A stretch of 64,000 nucleotides of DNA, taken from contig JBBBDQ010000191.1 in NCBI GenBank assembly GCA_037127315.1, positions 16,353,001 through 16,417,000 on the forward strand, given 5' to 3'. Under the pieces are notes generated by a model that saw nothing but the letters and a program-made list of their open reading frames with translations, was not told the origin of the DNA and ran no database searches. Both the position numbers and the translations under genes were made by a program. Positions within the stretch are counted from its first letter, which is position 1, and every line of letters starts with the position of its first letter. Shown here piece by piece: positions 40,600 to 50,855 of the stretch. This DNA comes from Ascarosepion bandense (taxonomy: Eukaryota; Mollusca; Cephalopoda; Sepiida; Sepiidae).

Positions 40600-41160
40600 T
40601 TTTGTTCACTTTTGCGACAAAATAAGTCCTTCCTAAGAAGGTCGTTGTTAATAGCCTGTTTTCTGAAGCTGATGAGATCTCCCAATGTTCGCTTCTCGGT
40701 CCTACCTTCTTTTTACTTTATATTAACGATCTGCCTAAAAATATGCTCCGATCTAATGAATATATATGTATTTGAGCGTACCACTCAAAATCCAGATGAC
40801 CACTATGGCAGCCGATCTCCTCACTGACCTCGCTCTAAGAATCCAATGGGGGCAAATCTAGCTTATAACAGGCAATACCTCAAAAAAGTTGGCTAGATGT
40901 TACTAACTGTAAGTTTTACACTAAGAGTTTCTTTTCTCGCACTTTTGGTTTGTGAAACCCGCTTCCAGCTCCATGCTTTGATCCTCAAAAATTTAAATAT
41001 GATGTCAATCGCTATCTACTGTCCTCCTGGTTACTCTTCTTTTGCTCTCACTCATTAGTAATGCTTCTCTTTTCCGATTCTTCCATATCCAGTTACTCCT
41101 TGTGTCTTAGTGGCTCTACTGTTTTGCTTGGGGTGAAATCGATTAAATACATATAACGTT
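40600..41160 (+). mobile_element. CR1/Jockey-like LINE fragment with internal deletion
   Basis: A frame near 40670-40765 reads 'CSLLGPTFFLLYINDLPKNM', the stretch just before the YADD box of the reverse transcriptase (G-P-T-L-F-x-L-Y-I-N-D-L-P). Downstream the C-terminal block appears near 40925-41020 ('FFSRTFGL', 'FDPQKFKYDVNRYLL'), followed by a 3' UTR ending 'ttgcttggggtgaaatcgat' (41125-41150). The catalytic YADD segment and the thumb are deleted. Confidence 0.75.
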
Positions 41161-41174
41161 TCATCACTACTAAG

Positions 41175-41403
41175 CAGACCGTAGATTTTCGCATGCCACG
41201 ATGAGCGGACGTTCTCTTATGGAAACTCTTTGCATGGATCACGTATTGGGAGTCATACTAGACCTCAAGTGGAATTCATACATGCAGTCTATCACTAAAA
41301 TGACGAAAAGAGGCTTCAGTAAATATGGGTTTCCTCCTGCTATGCAGAAGCGATTCTATGGGAACGCCAGAATGAGCCAAGACCCTTCCCTACCAGAATT
41401 TTG
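41175..41403 (+). mobile_element. CR1/Jockey-like LINE, post-RT scrap
   Basis: The frame reads 'VLGVILDLKWNSYMQSITKM', equivalent to the 'GLTLSADLKWNDY' segment of the 57-kb copy, then decays. It is a separate fragment from the one before because its order is reversed relative to the LINE protein. Confidence 0.65.
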
Positions 41404-42030
41404 ACTGGTCCTTTGGTTACTCTCCTCACTTTTATAAGGTTAAAAAATTAATGAAACTGATCAGTCTCTGATTTTGATAAGATTTGATTTTCAGCATTTT
41501 CCCCTCTTTTTCATTTCTTCAAAAATCAGAGCAGACAAATCACATTGTTCTGCTAGTATTGACGTTAGTATTAATCCTTTGATTTTGTTTTGAAATGAAC
41601 CTCTCTTGTTCCAACAGCTTGAAAATGGAAAAGAGGGCAAGAATAGATTAGAACTCCACTACTATGAATGAAACGTTATTCCGTTTAATTTAGTAAAGTA
41701 ATATATTATATTCAAACGTATTCCTAAGTTCCGCTCACTGCTACTTTTCCAGCTTACGTTCATCTGGCCAGTTTGAAACCTACCGGAAGATACATTTTCT
41801 TTATTAAAACTTTCGAATACCCAGGATTGTTGACGTAGAACTGTACTGTTGAAATAACAATGATGTCTACTTAAGTAAGTGCCTGTACTAAATATAACAT
41901 TTAATGGAATAAGAAATAATATCTGATAATAAATCAAAAGCCATTGATTCCTTTTTAGTCCTATCTTTACAATTCGGATACGAAATTAAGATATACTGAT
42001 TTGGGCTTTGGGCTTTAGTAGAGTAATTAT
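41404..42030. other. Nothing recognised
   Basis: AT-rich, no repeat partner. Confidence 0.4.
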
Positions 42031-42039
42031 GCTACACAG

Positions 42040-42125
42040 GGCTGCGTGGGCTAAAACACACCCGAGGGCGCTGGTTTTCCATAGTAGGGTACGCAGGTTT
42101 GAACCTTTGCGTAAGCTTCTATCTC
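42040..42125 (+). pseudogene. tRNA-like relic
   Basis: 'gctgcgtgggctaaaacac' resembles an A-box region. 'cgcaggtttgaacctttgcg' is a B-box/T-arm with a 5-bp stem. The spacing is long, as in class II tRNAs or a tRNA-derived SINE head. No full cloverleaf could be drawn by eye. Confidence 0.35.
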
Positions 42126-42187
42126 GGTACTAAAGAAACAGCCCCGTAGACGTAAATTTATTAAAAAAATCATTTAAAAACACGTAT

Positions 42188-42590
42188 TCACTTGTGCAAA
42201 TTAATTGAAACACTACTTTTGTTTCCTTTCTTTGTGGTGTGCAGCAATATGGATCTATTTTCGGAGTGTGTGATGAAATTCGTTTGGCCTGGAAAGTATT
42301 GCGTCATCCAGGATTGCAACAGATGTTTATCACGCCCAGATAGTATTGTCTCAACTATCGATTAGTTGTCCTACGACCACTGTCTGCGATGGACGTTACT
42401 CCAAGGAAGAGTACGAAAATTGTAACGCTGCACTAACACACTAGCAAGCCTTACAGAGAGATTGCGGATATTGTTGATGTCAGCCTTTCAACTGTCAATC
42501 GTGTCATCAAAGCAAAGAAATTAAATGGATCCATTAGTCCGAAACGTAAAGAAAAAATGCGGTCGGAAGAGAAAAACACAATATGTGTGT
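42188..42590 (+). mobile_element. Tc1-like element, 5' half
   Basis: The start resembles a Tc1 terminus ('cttgtgcaaattaattgaaac'). After about 190 bp an ATG at 42389 opens a frame with 'MDVTPRKSTKIVTLH', one stop, then 'REIADIVDVSLSTVNRVIK' (42437-42493) and 'SISPKRKEKMRS', the N-terminal paired-like helix-turn-helix of Tc1 transposases. It ends in a GT/GATA microsatellite, and the catalytic DDE domain is absent. Confidence 0.75.
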
Positions 42591-42599
42591 GTATGTGTG

Positions 42600-42607
42600 T
42601 GTGTTTC

Positions 42608-42662
<55 letters not shown>
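42600..42662. repeat. (GATA)n microsatellite
   Basis: About 14 GATA units. Confidence 0.97.
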
Positions 42663-42949
42663 TGACAGATAATATAGACATAGAAAGTCACTGGTCAATC
42701 AGTTTTACGCTTCAGTGTAATCTTTGGACCATGTCATAATAGCCGGTTACAAAATCGATTATAGGGGCAGCATCTTTTTGATACTACTGCCTTTATTACA
42801 TGAGATACTTATGTCTGTGTTGATTGTTTACCCGTCCATTTTTCCGTCATATCCCGTTCCAAGCCAGTATAACCAGTCGATTTGACAGAGCGCAGGGAAA
42901 GCTAAGTTCATGCGAAGAGAAGAGACAACGAAAAAAGTTGGGCAGGTAA

Positions 42950-43265
42950 TGCAATGGTTAGTGATAAATAGATTTGAACATCCATGTGTCAAATCATCCT
43001 CGTCCCCTTCATATTCCATTGGTAACGAAGAAGTTTCACTCAGACAGCTTCCTCCTCAGAATTACCAATTTGTTAGTCAGCCTCCCGATCATTACGATCT
43101 TAATCTTTTCAAGCTTAGATTCAATCGTTATCTCTCCGACATATCCTCATAACTTCTTACTTAGTCTCTTTACGCCTTTATAACAGCTCCATTCAGTAAC
43201 CTTCTACCTTGAGCGACTCTGGCGCTTTGTATTGAGGGACCAATAATAAACTTTTGGATTGTAAG
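42950..43265 (+). mobile_element. LINE C-terminal and 3' UTR scrap
   Basis: The frame at 42975-43150 ends 'YDLNLFKLRFNRYLSDISS', the conserved C-terminal block of the CR1/Jockey-like LINEs (compare 'YNLQEFKCKVNRHLLTH' at 57 kb). Confidence 0.5.
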
Positions 43266-43344
43266 AATAATTCGTTTTTTTTGTTTTTTTTTTTTGAGTA
43301 AATATTGCATTGACAATTTAAAAAAAAAATAATAACGTATTTTC

Positions 43345-43430
43345 CTTGCAAATCCTTCCCAATGGTATTAGCACGTAAATGAATGTAATGATCACGATTG
43401 GAATTCGAACTGAGCTCTCCTCCTTCTCAT

Positions 43431-43433
<3 letters not shown>
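43345..43433 (-). mobile_element. SINE-A fragment
   Basis: 'ccttcccaatggtattagc', 'gtaaatgaatgtaatga', 'ggaattcgaactgagctc' are the body start and reversed B box. Confidence 0.65.

Positions 43434-43487
<54 letters not shown>
43434..43487. repeat. (GATA)n microsatellite
   Basis: About 13 units. Confidence 0.97.
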
Positions 43488-44129
43488 TGGGGTAGGCAAA
43501 GAATAACAGAGAGTGACTGAGTGAGAGAGAAAGAGAGACTACGATAGAAAGAAAGAAACTGGGAAATAAAGAAACTAAAAGATAAAGAAAGAAAAGCGGA
43601 GCGAATGAGATTGACCGAGAAAGAGAGCCTAAGAGAGAAAAACAGGGACTAAGCAGAATGACACGAAGAAAAAAGCGAGAGTGACTGACAAAGAGAGACA
43701 CTAAAAGAGATACTGAGAGAAAGAAAACAGACAGGACTTAAACAGAGAGACTGAGAGGAAGACAGAGAGAGAGAGAGAGAGAGAGACTGAGGGAAATAAG
43801 TATGGCTGAAAAAGAAAGATTGATAGAGAGAGAGAGAAACAGATTGTGGATGAAAGAGAAAGAAAGATAAAGACTTAAATTGAGACAAAGAAAAAGAGAA
43901 AGTGACTAAAAAACAGAAAGAGAGAGAGAAATAGAGATAGTGAAAGACAAATAGGAAGAGAGAGAGAGAGAGAGAGAGACCGATAGAGAATAAAACAATG
44001 AATGACTGAGGCAAAGAAAGAGAGGATAACTGGAAAAAGAGTCTTTTACAGAAAGTGAGTGAAAGAAAAAGAGAATAACAGAGAGAGAAAGGAGGAGGTG
44101 ATAGAGGGATAGAGAGAGAAAGAAAGAGG

Positions 44130-44131
<2 letters not shown>
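43488..44131. repeat. 650-bp polypurine (GA-rich) tract
   Basis: Almost all bases on the plus strand are A or G, with scattered 'ct' and 'gact' interruptions. The complement is a long polypyrimidine strand. Confidence 0.9.

Positions 44132-44192
<61 letters not shown>
44132..44192. repeat. (GT)n microsatellite
   Basis: About 30 GT units directly after the purine tract. Confidence 0.97.
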
Positions 44193-44195
<3 letters not shown>

Positions 44196-45184
44196 ATGTC
44201 TGTAACTGCTAAAGTCAGGCCGCTCGCAATTTCCGCGGATAACCGTTTAAGCAATCACATGGTCTCACATAGTTTCGTTTAGCGGCACACCCTACCCCGA
44301 CTGACGATGACTCCTCCTTCTCGTAAACTGTTTAAGAGAAACGAGTGGAGTCCGATATCGGCTCTTTACCGCATCTGTGTAGCCATTTACTAGTTAGTAG
44401 CAGTAACGGCTATCGCTAATAGCCATCACAAACATCAGTAACACCACTTACTGAGTTGGTTCAACATTATTATTATTAGTTTCCAATATTTTGCAAGCTG
44501 AGAGCACATGTTAAGAAATTTTAACAATATTGTTTCTATTAAAGTGTTTTTCATTCATTAAAAACTGTGAATGAATTATAAATAAAAATAAATCAGGATT
44601 AATAAGATTTGTGCATCTGTTTGCTATTAGACTAAATAATTGCTGATTACCTACCTGTAGCTACGGTTGCTTCTATTTTGCAGTTTTCATTTTAGTTTTA
44701 TACTATTTCATGAGTCGCGTAACCCAATGGACCATAAGATGAACTGCATTAGTGGTGTTGTGTGTCTTCAGTACTTTGTATTATCTTCTTAGCTATTAAT
44801 TCCATTTACCACTTGATATAATTCTGATTCTCCTTCCTCTTCTTAAAGCTTATTCAACATTACTCTTCAACAAGGGTTTACATGTTGCAAAAAAACAACC
44901 AATCAAAAAACAAAAAATACTGTTTACAACGTCCAGTTGTTAATTATTAGTTTCTTTTAAAAACTTTAAATCTGCTCTCGAAGTTGATGAAAGATCAGAA
45001 TTACATGTCAAAAACGAACAAACAGGAAGTTGATAATTGTTCAGATAATGATGAAGATTAAATTGTCTTGATTATAAGTTAATATTCTTACGAATGTATT
45101 TCTTAGCAGTCTCTGGTAGAGATCGTGGTGAGTCAAGTGACAGCAATCCTCTCAGATCTCCATTACTTTTATTCTCATCAACTT
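44193..45184. other. Nothing recognised
   Basis: AT-rich single-copy appearance, with one (ATT) cluster near 44467. Confidence 0.4.
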
Positions 45185-45246
45185 TATTATTATTATTATT
45201 ATTATTAGTAGTAGTAGTAGTTGTTGTAGTTGTAGTAGTACTAATC
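45185..45246. repeat. (ATT)n/(AGT)n microsatellite
   Basis: ATT units pass into AGT/TGT-type trinucleotides. Confidence 0.95.
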
Positions 45247-45329
45247 ACTTTTTCGAGTGTTCCCGCCAATAGTAACTAATGGCTTTTATCGGAGATTATG
45301 TTGCAGTAACTCTCAATATATTCCATCAC

Positions 45330-45512
45330 TCCTATCCAGTTCACACTCCACCCACGTCTATTGAACAGGTTAAGAGGCTCATCCCTTGTTCCCTGTTTAG
45401 GATGTGGTTTCCGGCTTTCTCTTTTCCAATCTTTTCACAATTACGTAACCCCCTGAACATCAGTGGCGTTACTGCCTTGCTCGGGGTGATACGTTTAAAA
45501 AAAAAAATACTC
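45330..45512 (+). mobile_element. SINE-B body (reference copy)
   Basis: 'gttcacactccacccacgtc', 'tattgaacaggttaagagg', 'cctgtttaggatgtggtttc', 'acatcagtggcgttactgcc', ending 'ctcggggtgatacgtttaaa' and an A-run at 45498-45508. It is closely similar to 4942-5108. Confidence 0.85.
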
Positions 45513-45840
45513 GAGCTGTTTTTTAGTAAAGTTGTCGTTGGGTTGATTCCAGCTGTTCTATTTTCCATTTCCTTTGGCTTTTTTGTAGGTTCTTCGGAAC
45601 AGTTAACGGTGCTCTGGTAACAACTGGCATAACTGTCATTTTCGCGTTTTCCAAATTCCCAAGCCCGTTGGCAAGACCAAGGTAGTTATTTATGAATAAA
45701 GACAAAAAAACAAAAAAAACAAAAACAAACAAAAAACTTTTATTCACCAGCCCGATTCGTCCCTCACTGGAAATTTTCAAGGTAAATTTTTCAATACTAA
45801 AAAATATAAGAATTTTGCAACAAGTATTTTATATCTTTAT
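45513..45840. other. Nothing recognised
   Basis: A-rich stretch at 45705-45740. Confidence 0.4.
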
Positions 45841-45844
45841 ATAT

Positions 45845-45930
45845 ATTTATTAATCATTTCACCCCAAGCAAGGTAACAGAGACACTAACACGCAGGGAGT
45901 TACTGAATGTGAAAGAATATAAAAAAAATT
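45845..45930 (-). mobile_element. LINE/SINE-B type tail fragment
   Basis: 'atcatttcaccccaagcaag' is the reversed shared LINE tail, followed by 'agggagttactgaatgtg' as at 57120 and 37865. Confidence 0.55.
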
Positions 45931-45959
45931 ATAATTAAGGAGCAAAAACAATAAAGCAA

Positions 45960-46260
45960 CAGAATTTACATTTATGGCTTCACGTTCTTTCGGATCTACT
46001 CCATTATCTTGCCTGTTATCTTCAAGGTTACAACTTTATTTGGTCCTGGATTGGGTGATCTGCTTGTCTCAAAATGTGTTTCATTTTCTCGGACAGAGTT
46101 TGTTCTTTGCATGTAACGATCAAAATGCAATAGTTCCCAGCGAAATATCTTCTCCATCCAATCATGTCTTCGCTTGTATTTTTTGAGGGGCCACTTGCCA
46201 CATTTGTTGATTATGTGTATCACCGACTAATGTTTGTTTCCATACAGTCTACATTTACCT
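45960..46260 (-). mobile_element. Non-LTR element C-terminal scrap, possibly RLE-type
   Basis: Minus frame from 46223: 'KCGKWPLKKYKRRHDWMEKI', then 'RWELLHFDRY', reminiscent of the linker ahead of the restriction-like endonuclease in some R2/R4-type non-LTR elements. The nuclease PD-(D/E)xK region itself is not readable. Assignment by recollection only. Confidence 0.3.
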
Positions 46261-46413
46261 CTTTTCCCGTGTTTTTACTTATCTCGACACATTATTATTA
46301 GTTTGAGAATCTCTCCGATTCTTAGATGCTCCGGTCCGTGGATGATATCTCAGCTGCTACACGCAGCTTAGAACCACAACACTTTTCTTAGCACACGAGC
46401 TGTTGCTCAGCTG

Positions 46414-46449
<36 letters not shown>

Positions 46450-46797
46450 TTGGCATTTTCATCATAATTCGATTTTTGCTATAGTCACAGTACCTACAAA
46501 GTCTGCGAAAGACCTTAGGCAGGTCGTGGTGTGTTGTTATGGCTACATTTCATGTTTTTTTCATAACATCCCTAACATTACGTAGACAAAGTTCTCCTTA
46601 GTGTGTGGGTCGTACTTAACAACATCATTTTTTGTATCTCTTAAACTGGGGTTTCCAGGGATTCTTTCATTGTGTTTTGTTCCATTCTTTATAATTCCAA
46701 GTGTACCTTCACTGGTATTATTCTTGTTTTCAATTTCCACATTTTTTTCTATTTCAATTTCCAGGTCGTTATATTTTGATAGTTTTTCAAATTCCTT

Positions 46798-46798
<1 letters not shown>
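46261..46798. other. Unassigned, with (ATT)n at 46411-46449
   Basis: Mixed DNA; nothing else was recognised. Confidence 0.4.

Positions 46799-46831
<33 letters not shown>
46799..46831. repeat. (ATT)n microsatellite
   Basis: About 10 units. Confidence 0.95.
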
Positions 46832-46832
<1 letters not shown>

Positions 46833-46934
46833 TACCATCGAATTTTGGCTTGACTACAAAACTAACCAATAAAACTACAAGATAAATAACACCGGCTGTT
46901 GAAGAAAATAAATGAATTGTTAGGAAAAAAGGAA

Positions 46935-47105
46935 GAACAGCTACAAAAGAAAGAAATTATTGAGAAAGAAAGAAAGAAAGAAAGAAAGACATTTATTTAT
47001 TGATAAAGTGACTGATAAAGAATGAAAGAAATTAAGAAAGAAAGTGAGAAAGAAGAAATTGAGAGTTAAGATTAAGAAAGAAAGAAAGAAAGAAAGAAAG
47101 AAAAA
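46935..47105. repeat. (AAAG)n-rich tract
   Basis: Two (GAAA)n clusters (46967-46990 and 47076-47105) within purine-rich DNA. Confidence 0.9.
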
Positions 47106-47365
47106 AAAACGAAAGAAAGTGACTGAAAAATAAATAAAGTGAATGAAAAAAATGTAAGTTACTGTTTCTTATAAAAAGGGCGTGTTTTTGAAAAATAAAT
47201 AAATGCAACAGAAAAACAACACCTCTTCCCCCCTTCAAATTTTTCCAAAAAAATGTATATAAAAACAACTTTAAGGCTTAAACGAAAGTAGAAAGAAAGC
47301 ATGAAAATTTACAATTTTCATATTTTCAGTGCCTGTGACAGAGCGTTTGTTGATACTTGATATAA

Positions 47366-47500
47366 ACAATGTCGATATCAAAATCAACAACGCATGGTGA
47401 CTGGCAGTTTCAGGCCTTAAGCGATCATCAGACTATCAGATAATTGCTTAAGGCGTGAAACTGACAGTCACCACGCGTTCTATGCCCTTGCTGTTTAAAT
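47366..47500. mobile_element. Palindromic element (hairpin arms ~65 bp)
   Basis: Left arm 'ggtgactggcagtttcaggc', 'cttaagcgat' (47396-47426) is inverted in 'attgcttaaggcgtgaaact', 'gacagtcacc' (47441-47472). The outer part extends with 'taaaca' at both ends. Single arms of the family occur at 24850-24910 and 50005-50040. Confidence 0.75.
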
Positions 47501-47559
47501 CTCTCTTCCCCTCTCTCCCCCACTCTCCATCTCTCTCATGTGGGATAGATAGATACATC

Positions 47560-47560
47560 A

Positions 47561-47655
<95 letters not shown>
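47560..47655. repeat. (CT)n(TA)n(GATA)n compound microsatellite
   Basis: CT 47561-47584, TA 47585-47634, GATA 47635-47654. Confidence 0.97.
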
Positions 47656-47870
47656 GAGGAAAGAAACACCCGAAGGAGGAGGAGAAAAAGAAGGTGCGGC
47701 ATCAGCAGGAGCAGTGGCCTGAGTCGTAGTGAGAGTAGACAGAATGAAAGAAGCAGCCGCAAGAGTCGAAAGACGAAGGAAAGGGTGACTAAAAACAAGA
47801 GGGAGGAGAAGATGGAGGAGGCGGAGTGAGCGCACTGGCTCTTACAGCTGGAACTACTACTATTACCACC
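47656..47870. other. Purine-rich, higher-GC stretch upstream of the exon candidate
   Basis: GGA/GAA-rich sequence without a repeat partner. It could be 5' flank or 5' UTR of the gene candidate. Confidence 0.3.
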
Positions 47871-48004
47871 ACCACCACAATAACGACTGTTTACATTATT
47901 ATTATTATTATTATAATATTTGTTATTATTATTAATATTATTATTGTTATTATTATCTTCTTCTATTACGACTATTACTGCTACTGCTACTATTACTACT
48001 ACTA
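47870..48004. repeat. Trinucleotide-rich (ACC/ATT/ACT)n tract
   Basis: Imperfect ATT and ACT triplets over about 130 bp. Confidence 0.9.
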
Positions 48005-48071
48005 TCAGAGGCTGGGCACTTAAGCGATCGGGCCGACTAACGCACACCGCCAGAAGTGATGTTGTGTCGGC

Positions 48072-48140
48072 ATGGCGGCTTACCTGATAATATTATTCGT
48101 TGTGATCCAGGAAGGGCGACAAGCTCTGAGGACGGAATAA
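48072..48140 (+). CDS. Candidate upstream ORF (22 codons)
   Basis: The ATG at 48072 has a good start context (G at -3, G at +4) and reads 22 codons with a hydrophobic run before a stop at 48138. It lies 14 bp before the start of the candidate first exon below. If that exon is real, this would be a translation-regulating uORF. Conservation is untested. Confidence 0.2.
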   Translation: MAAYLIILFVVIQEGRQALRTE

Positions 48141-48154
48141 ATGTACCATAGGAT

Positions 48155-48260
48155 ATGTCCAGATCGGTACTTTTGGGTTACTACCTTCATACACTGATGG
48201 TGTCCATAGGGACCTTCATTACCATGCTGTTTTTTGCTATACCTTTCACCCTACCACCAG
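48155..48260 (+). CDS. Candidate first coding exon of a host membrane-protein gene
   Basis: The ATG at 48155 (G at -3; in-frame stop at 48149) opens 35 codons plus one base, ending exactly at 'ccaccag|gtaagtcc', a near-perfect splice donor (48261-48266 'gtaagt'). The peptide starts 'MSRSVLLGYYLHTLMVSIG' and continues with a strongly hydrophobic run ending in prolines. It looks like a signal anchor or first transmembrane segment, N-terminus basic. The exon lies in the least repetitive, least AT-rich part of 45-52 kb, and no TE similarity was seen. I do not recognise the protein. No partner exon is identifiable downstream in the window, so the following intron would have to be longer than 15 kb, or the call is chance. 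Confidence 0.4.
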
Positions 48261-49201
48261 GTAAGTCCGATAAGAAAAAGTAAAGATTTTCTTTACTATT
48301 TTTTATATGTAAATTATGAAAGAAATTAAAATAGCCTGAATTTTTTTTTTAAATAATTATTTTTATTTGCTGTGTTGATAGTTTCTTTTTTTACTATGAT
48401 TTTTTTTATATGAAGAATGGTGTTTGTATTATTATTTTTTCAACTGTAGATTTTAAGAGAAAGAATTATCCGATTGATTTATTTTTTTTAAACAATATGA
48501 TTTTATTTAAATCCCAAGTTCTTCTCTCTGAATGGATGCATACATTCACACATAAGAAATCAATGATATTCATATCTTTAATGGATGTTAGTTAATTTTT
48601 ATAATTTTTTTCCATTACAAAAAATGATTTGTGGTAAACAGCAGTGACAACCAATTCTTTTAAAATTGTTTTGTTGAAACAATAGGATAGCTCTCTGTTT
48701 TAAATGAAAATAATAGACAAAAGATAAACTGAAAAACAAAATAAAAAAAAACACGAAAACAAAAAACAAACAGTTAAAAAAACAAGGGAAAATAATAGAA
48801 CGTATAAAAAAAATATAAATCTTTTAAACTTTCATTTCTTTTTTATTTTTAATATTTTTCCTACCGGTTTCTCTAGGAATTGAGTTATTACGCTGATTAG
48901 GCAATTCGCTTTTTAATACAAGTTAAGTACTGTTTTGTCGATTTTTAAAAAAATAATTCTTATTTGATTCTCAGTTGCCCCTTAATAGTGAATGTTTGCT
49001 ATATTTATATATATATATATATATATATAATAAGCTTGTATTTTCAGCGTTTGACGTCGTTAGTATACCAGAATGACAGCAGATTTTAGTTTTACTATTA
49101 TTTATTCTGAGATACTATTTTTTTGTATTTTTTTTACTATTACTTTGTAAACTTCATTCAGTAGGATACCGAATGACACAATACAGGGGTATCAAAGTTG
49201 A

Positions 49202-49244
<43 letters not shown>

Positions 49245-50004
49245 AAATATGTATCGATGTGAGACAGATGTGAGTATTGTTAACAAATGCACACGCTCTT
49301 GTATGAATGCGTATTATTTAAATTAAAAAAAAAAATTCCATGTCATGTTTTGTGTATTTTATGAACTTCTGGGTCTATAAATGGATACCAGTTTATGAGT
49401 ACATCTGGTGCAAATAAATAAATGAGGAATTTCAGTGAGTTTGACTTTTTTCAGCGTATTTTCAGAAACTTTGTGCGCAGACAATCCAGAAACGCACGAG
49501 GTTTGCATTCATCGTATTTGTTGTATTTGTGCGAGCGTGTCTGTGTTGTGACGAAACAGTGCGTATTTTAGATTTTAACATGGTCGCGTGTGTAGGCATA
49601 TATGTGTGTGTTGGTGTGCAGTTTCATTAGTGTGTAGTTGCGTGTATGTTTATGGGCGTATTTGAGATGTCCTTTTAGTTGGATTGTGTTAGCGTGGTGT
49701 TGTGTGTGAGTGTGAGTGACTGTAATGTGTGTGTGTTTCTATTTGATGTTACTATCATCGAGTGTGCGTTATTTTTACCGTAATTTACTTTGTGTATCGT
49801 TAAACGCGTGCACGTGTGTGTGTGTGTGTGTAAGTGAGAGAGAGAGAGAGTGCGTATAAAAGAGAAAGACAGAGAGGGTAGAGTTCCGTTTGAGAAAGAG
49901 CGGTATATATATATATATATTATAAAGTGTGCTGTATTTATAGTAGTAAAGACTGATCGAGATGGGATTTCGCAGACGTACACTGTGTTGTTGACATGAT
50001 AACG
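48261..50004 (+). other. AT-rich DNA, possible intron
   Basis: No coding sequence. (TA)n at 49005-49028 and 49203-49240. GT-rich sequence 49500-49835. Consistent with an intron following the exon candidate, but not proof of one. Confidence 0.3.
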
Positions 50005-50050
50005 CGGCGATCGCTTAAGGCGTGAAACTGCCATTTTTACTATTGATTTC

Positions 50051-50085
<35 letters not shown>
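50005..50085. repeat. Palindrome-family arm plus (CTAT)n
   Basis: 'gcgatcgcttaaggcgtgaa' and 'actgccatttttac' repeat one arm of 47366-47500. (CTAT)n runs 50050-50085. Confidence 0.7.
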
Positions 50086-50086
<1 letters not shown>

Positions 50087-50389
50087 CGTGTGTCTGCGAA
50101 TTAATAAGTATATGCATGTTTTCGTGCGCTTGTTCACACACACACACGTTTAACGCAAAGAGTAAAATGTAAAACAAGAGATGCACTTCTTTTTTCAGAT
50201 AACGGAACTTAAAAGTGTCGTTTTCTGCACTTAGGCCAATTAGTAAAAAATTGACTAGTGAAGTGCAAGCGAGTCTCACTTTCAAATTAAGTGAGCAAAT
50301 CTAAATAAACAATTCCAAACAAAACTAAGAAGAGATTAAATAAGTATGTTTGATTATTTCGATATTATGATGGGTCGAGCGTTTATCAT
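50086..50389. other. Nothing recognised
   Basis: Single-copy appearance. Confidence 0.4.
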
Positions 50390-50475
50390 CGCGTGATGGT
50401 TAACGAACTCATGTCACAGATCCATTCTTTAGCTCGATTCTGTGACCATGCACCCGAACTAAGGTAACCTTAGTA
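50390..50475 (+). pseudogene. tRNA-like relic
   Basis: A-box-like 'gcgtgatggttaacgaactc' and B-box-like 'tagctcgattctgtgacc' at plausible spacing. Probably a decayed tRNA-derived SINE head. Confidence 0.35.
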
Positions 50476-50604
50476 ACTCACTATCTTGCTTTGAAATCTA
50501 TCACTGTTTAGCGATCGCAGTTGTATCATTCATCTTCTTTTCCACATGCGTGTGTATCCTCGAACTAATGCGCGCGCACGCACAGAGAATTTTTAAAAAA
50601 CTAT

Positions 50605-50690
50605 CAGATAGATAGATAGATATGAACAAGTTAGATAGATATGAACAAGATAGACAGATAGGATAGATAGATAGATAGATAGAATACATG
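50605..50690. repeat. (GATA)n interspersed with 'tatgaacaa'
   Basis: GATA runs alternate with 'gatatgaacaagtta'-like units. It is the inverse relative of the 28-bp minisatellite at 51183-51506. Confidence 0.85.
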
Positions 50691-50745
50691 AATAAATATG
50701 AACAGATCGACAGAGATAGATAGACAGATATGAAGAGATTGACAG

Positions 50746-50746
<1 letters not shown>

Positions 50747-50788
<42 letters not shown>

Positions 50789-50797
50789 CTTGTTAGG

Positions 50798-50843
<46 letters not shown>

Positions 50844-50855
50844 CCTAACAAGTTA
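50747..50855. repeat. (TA)n with perfect 13-bp inverted arms
   Basis: 'taacttgttaggc' (50786-50798) and 'gcctaacaagtta' (50843-50855) enclose a (TA)n tract. Another (TA)n lies just to the left. Confidence 0.95.

Noticed and set aside
43649..44254. Open frame of 201 codons on the minus strand rich in Ser/Leu/Phe
   Set aside because: It is the polypyrimidine complement of the GA tract plus (GT)n; low complexity, no domain.
47583..48047. Open frame of 154 codons on the minus strand
   Set aside because: It consists mostly of trinucleotide repeats and (TA)n translated as Asn, Val, Ile/Tyr runs.
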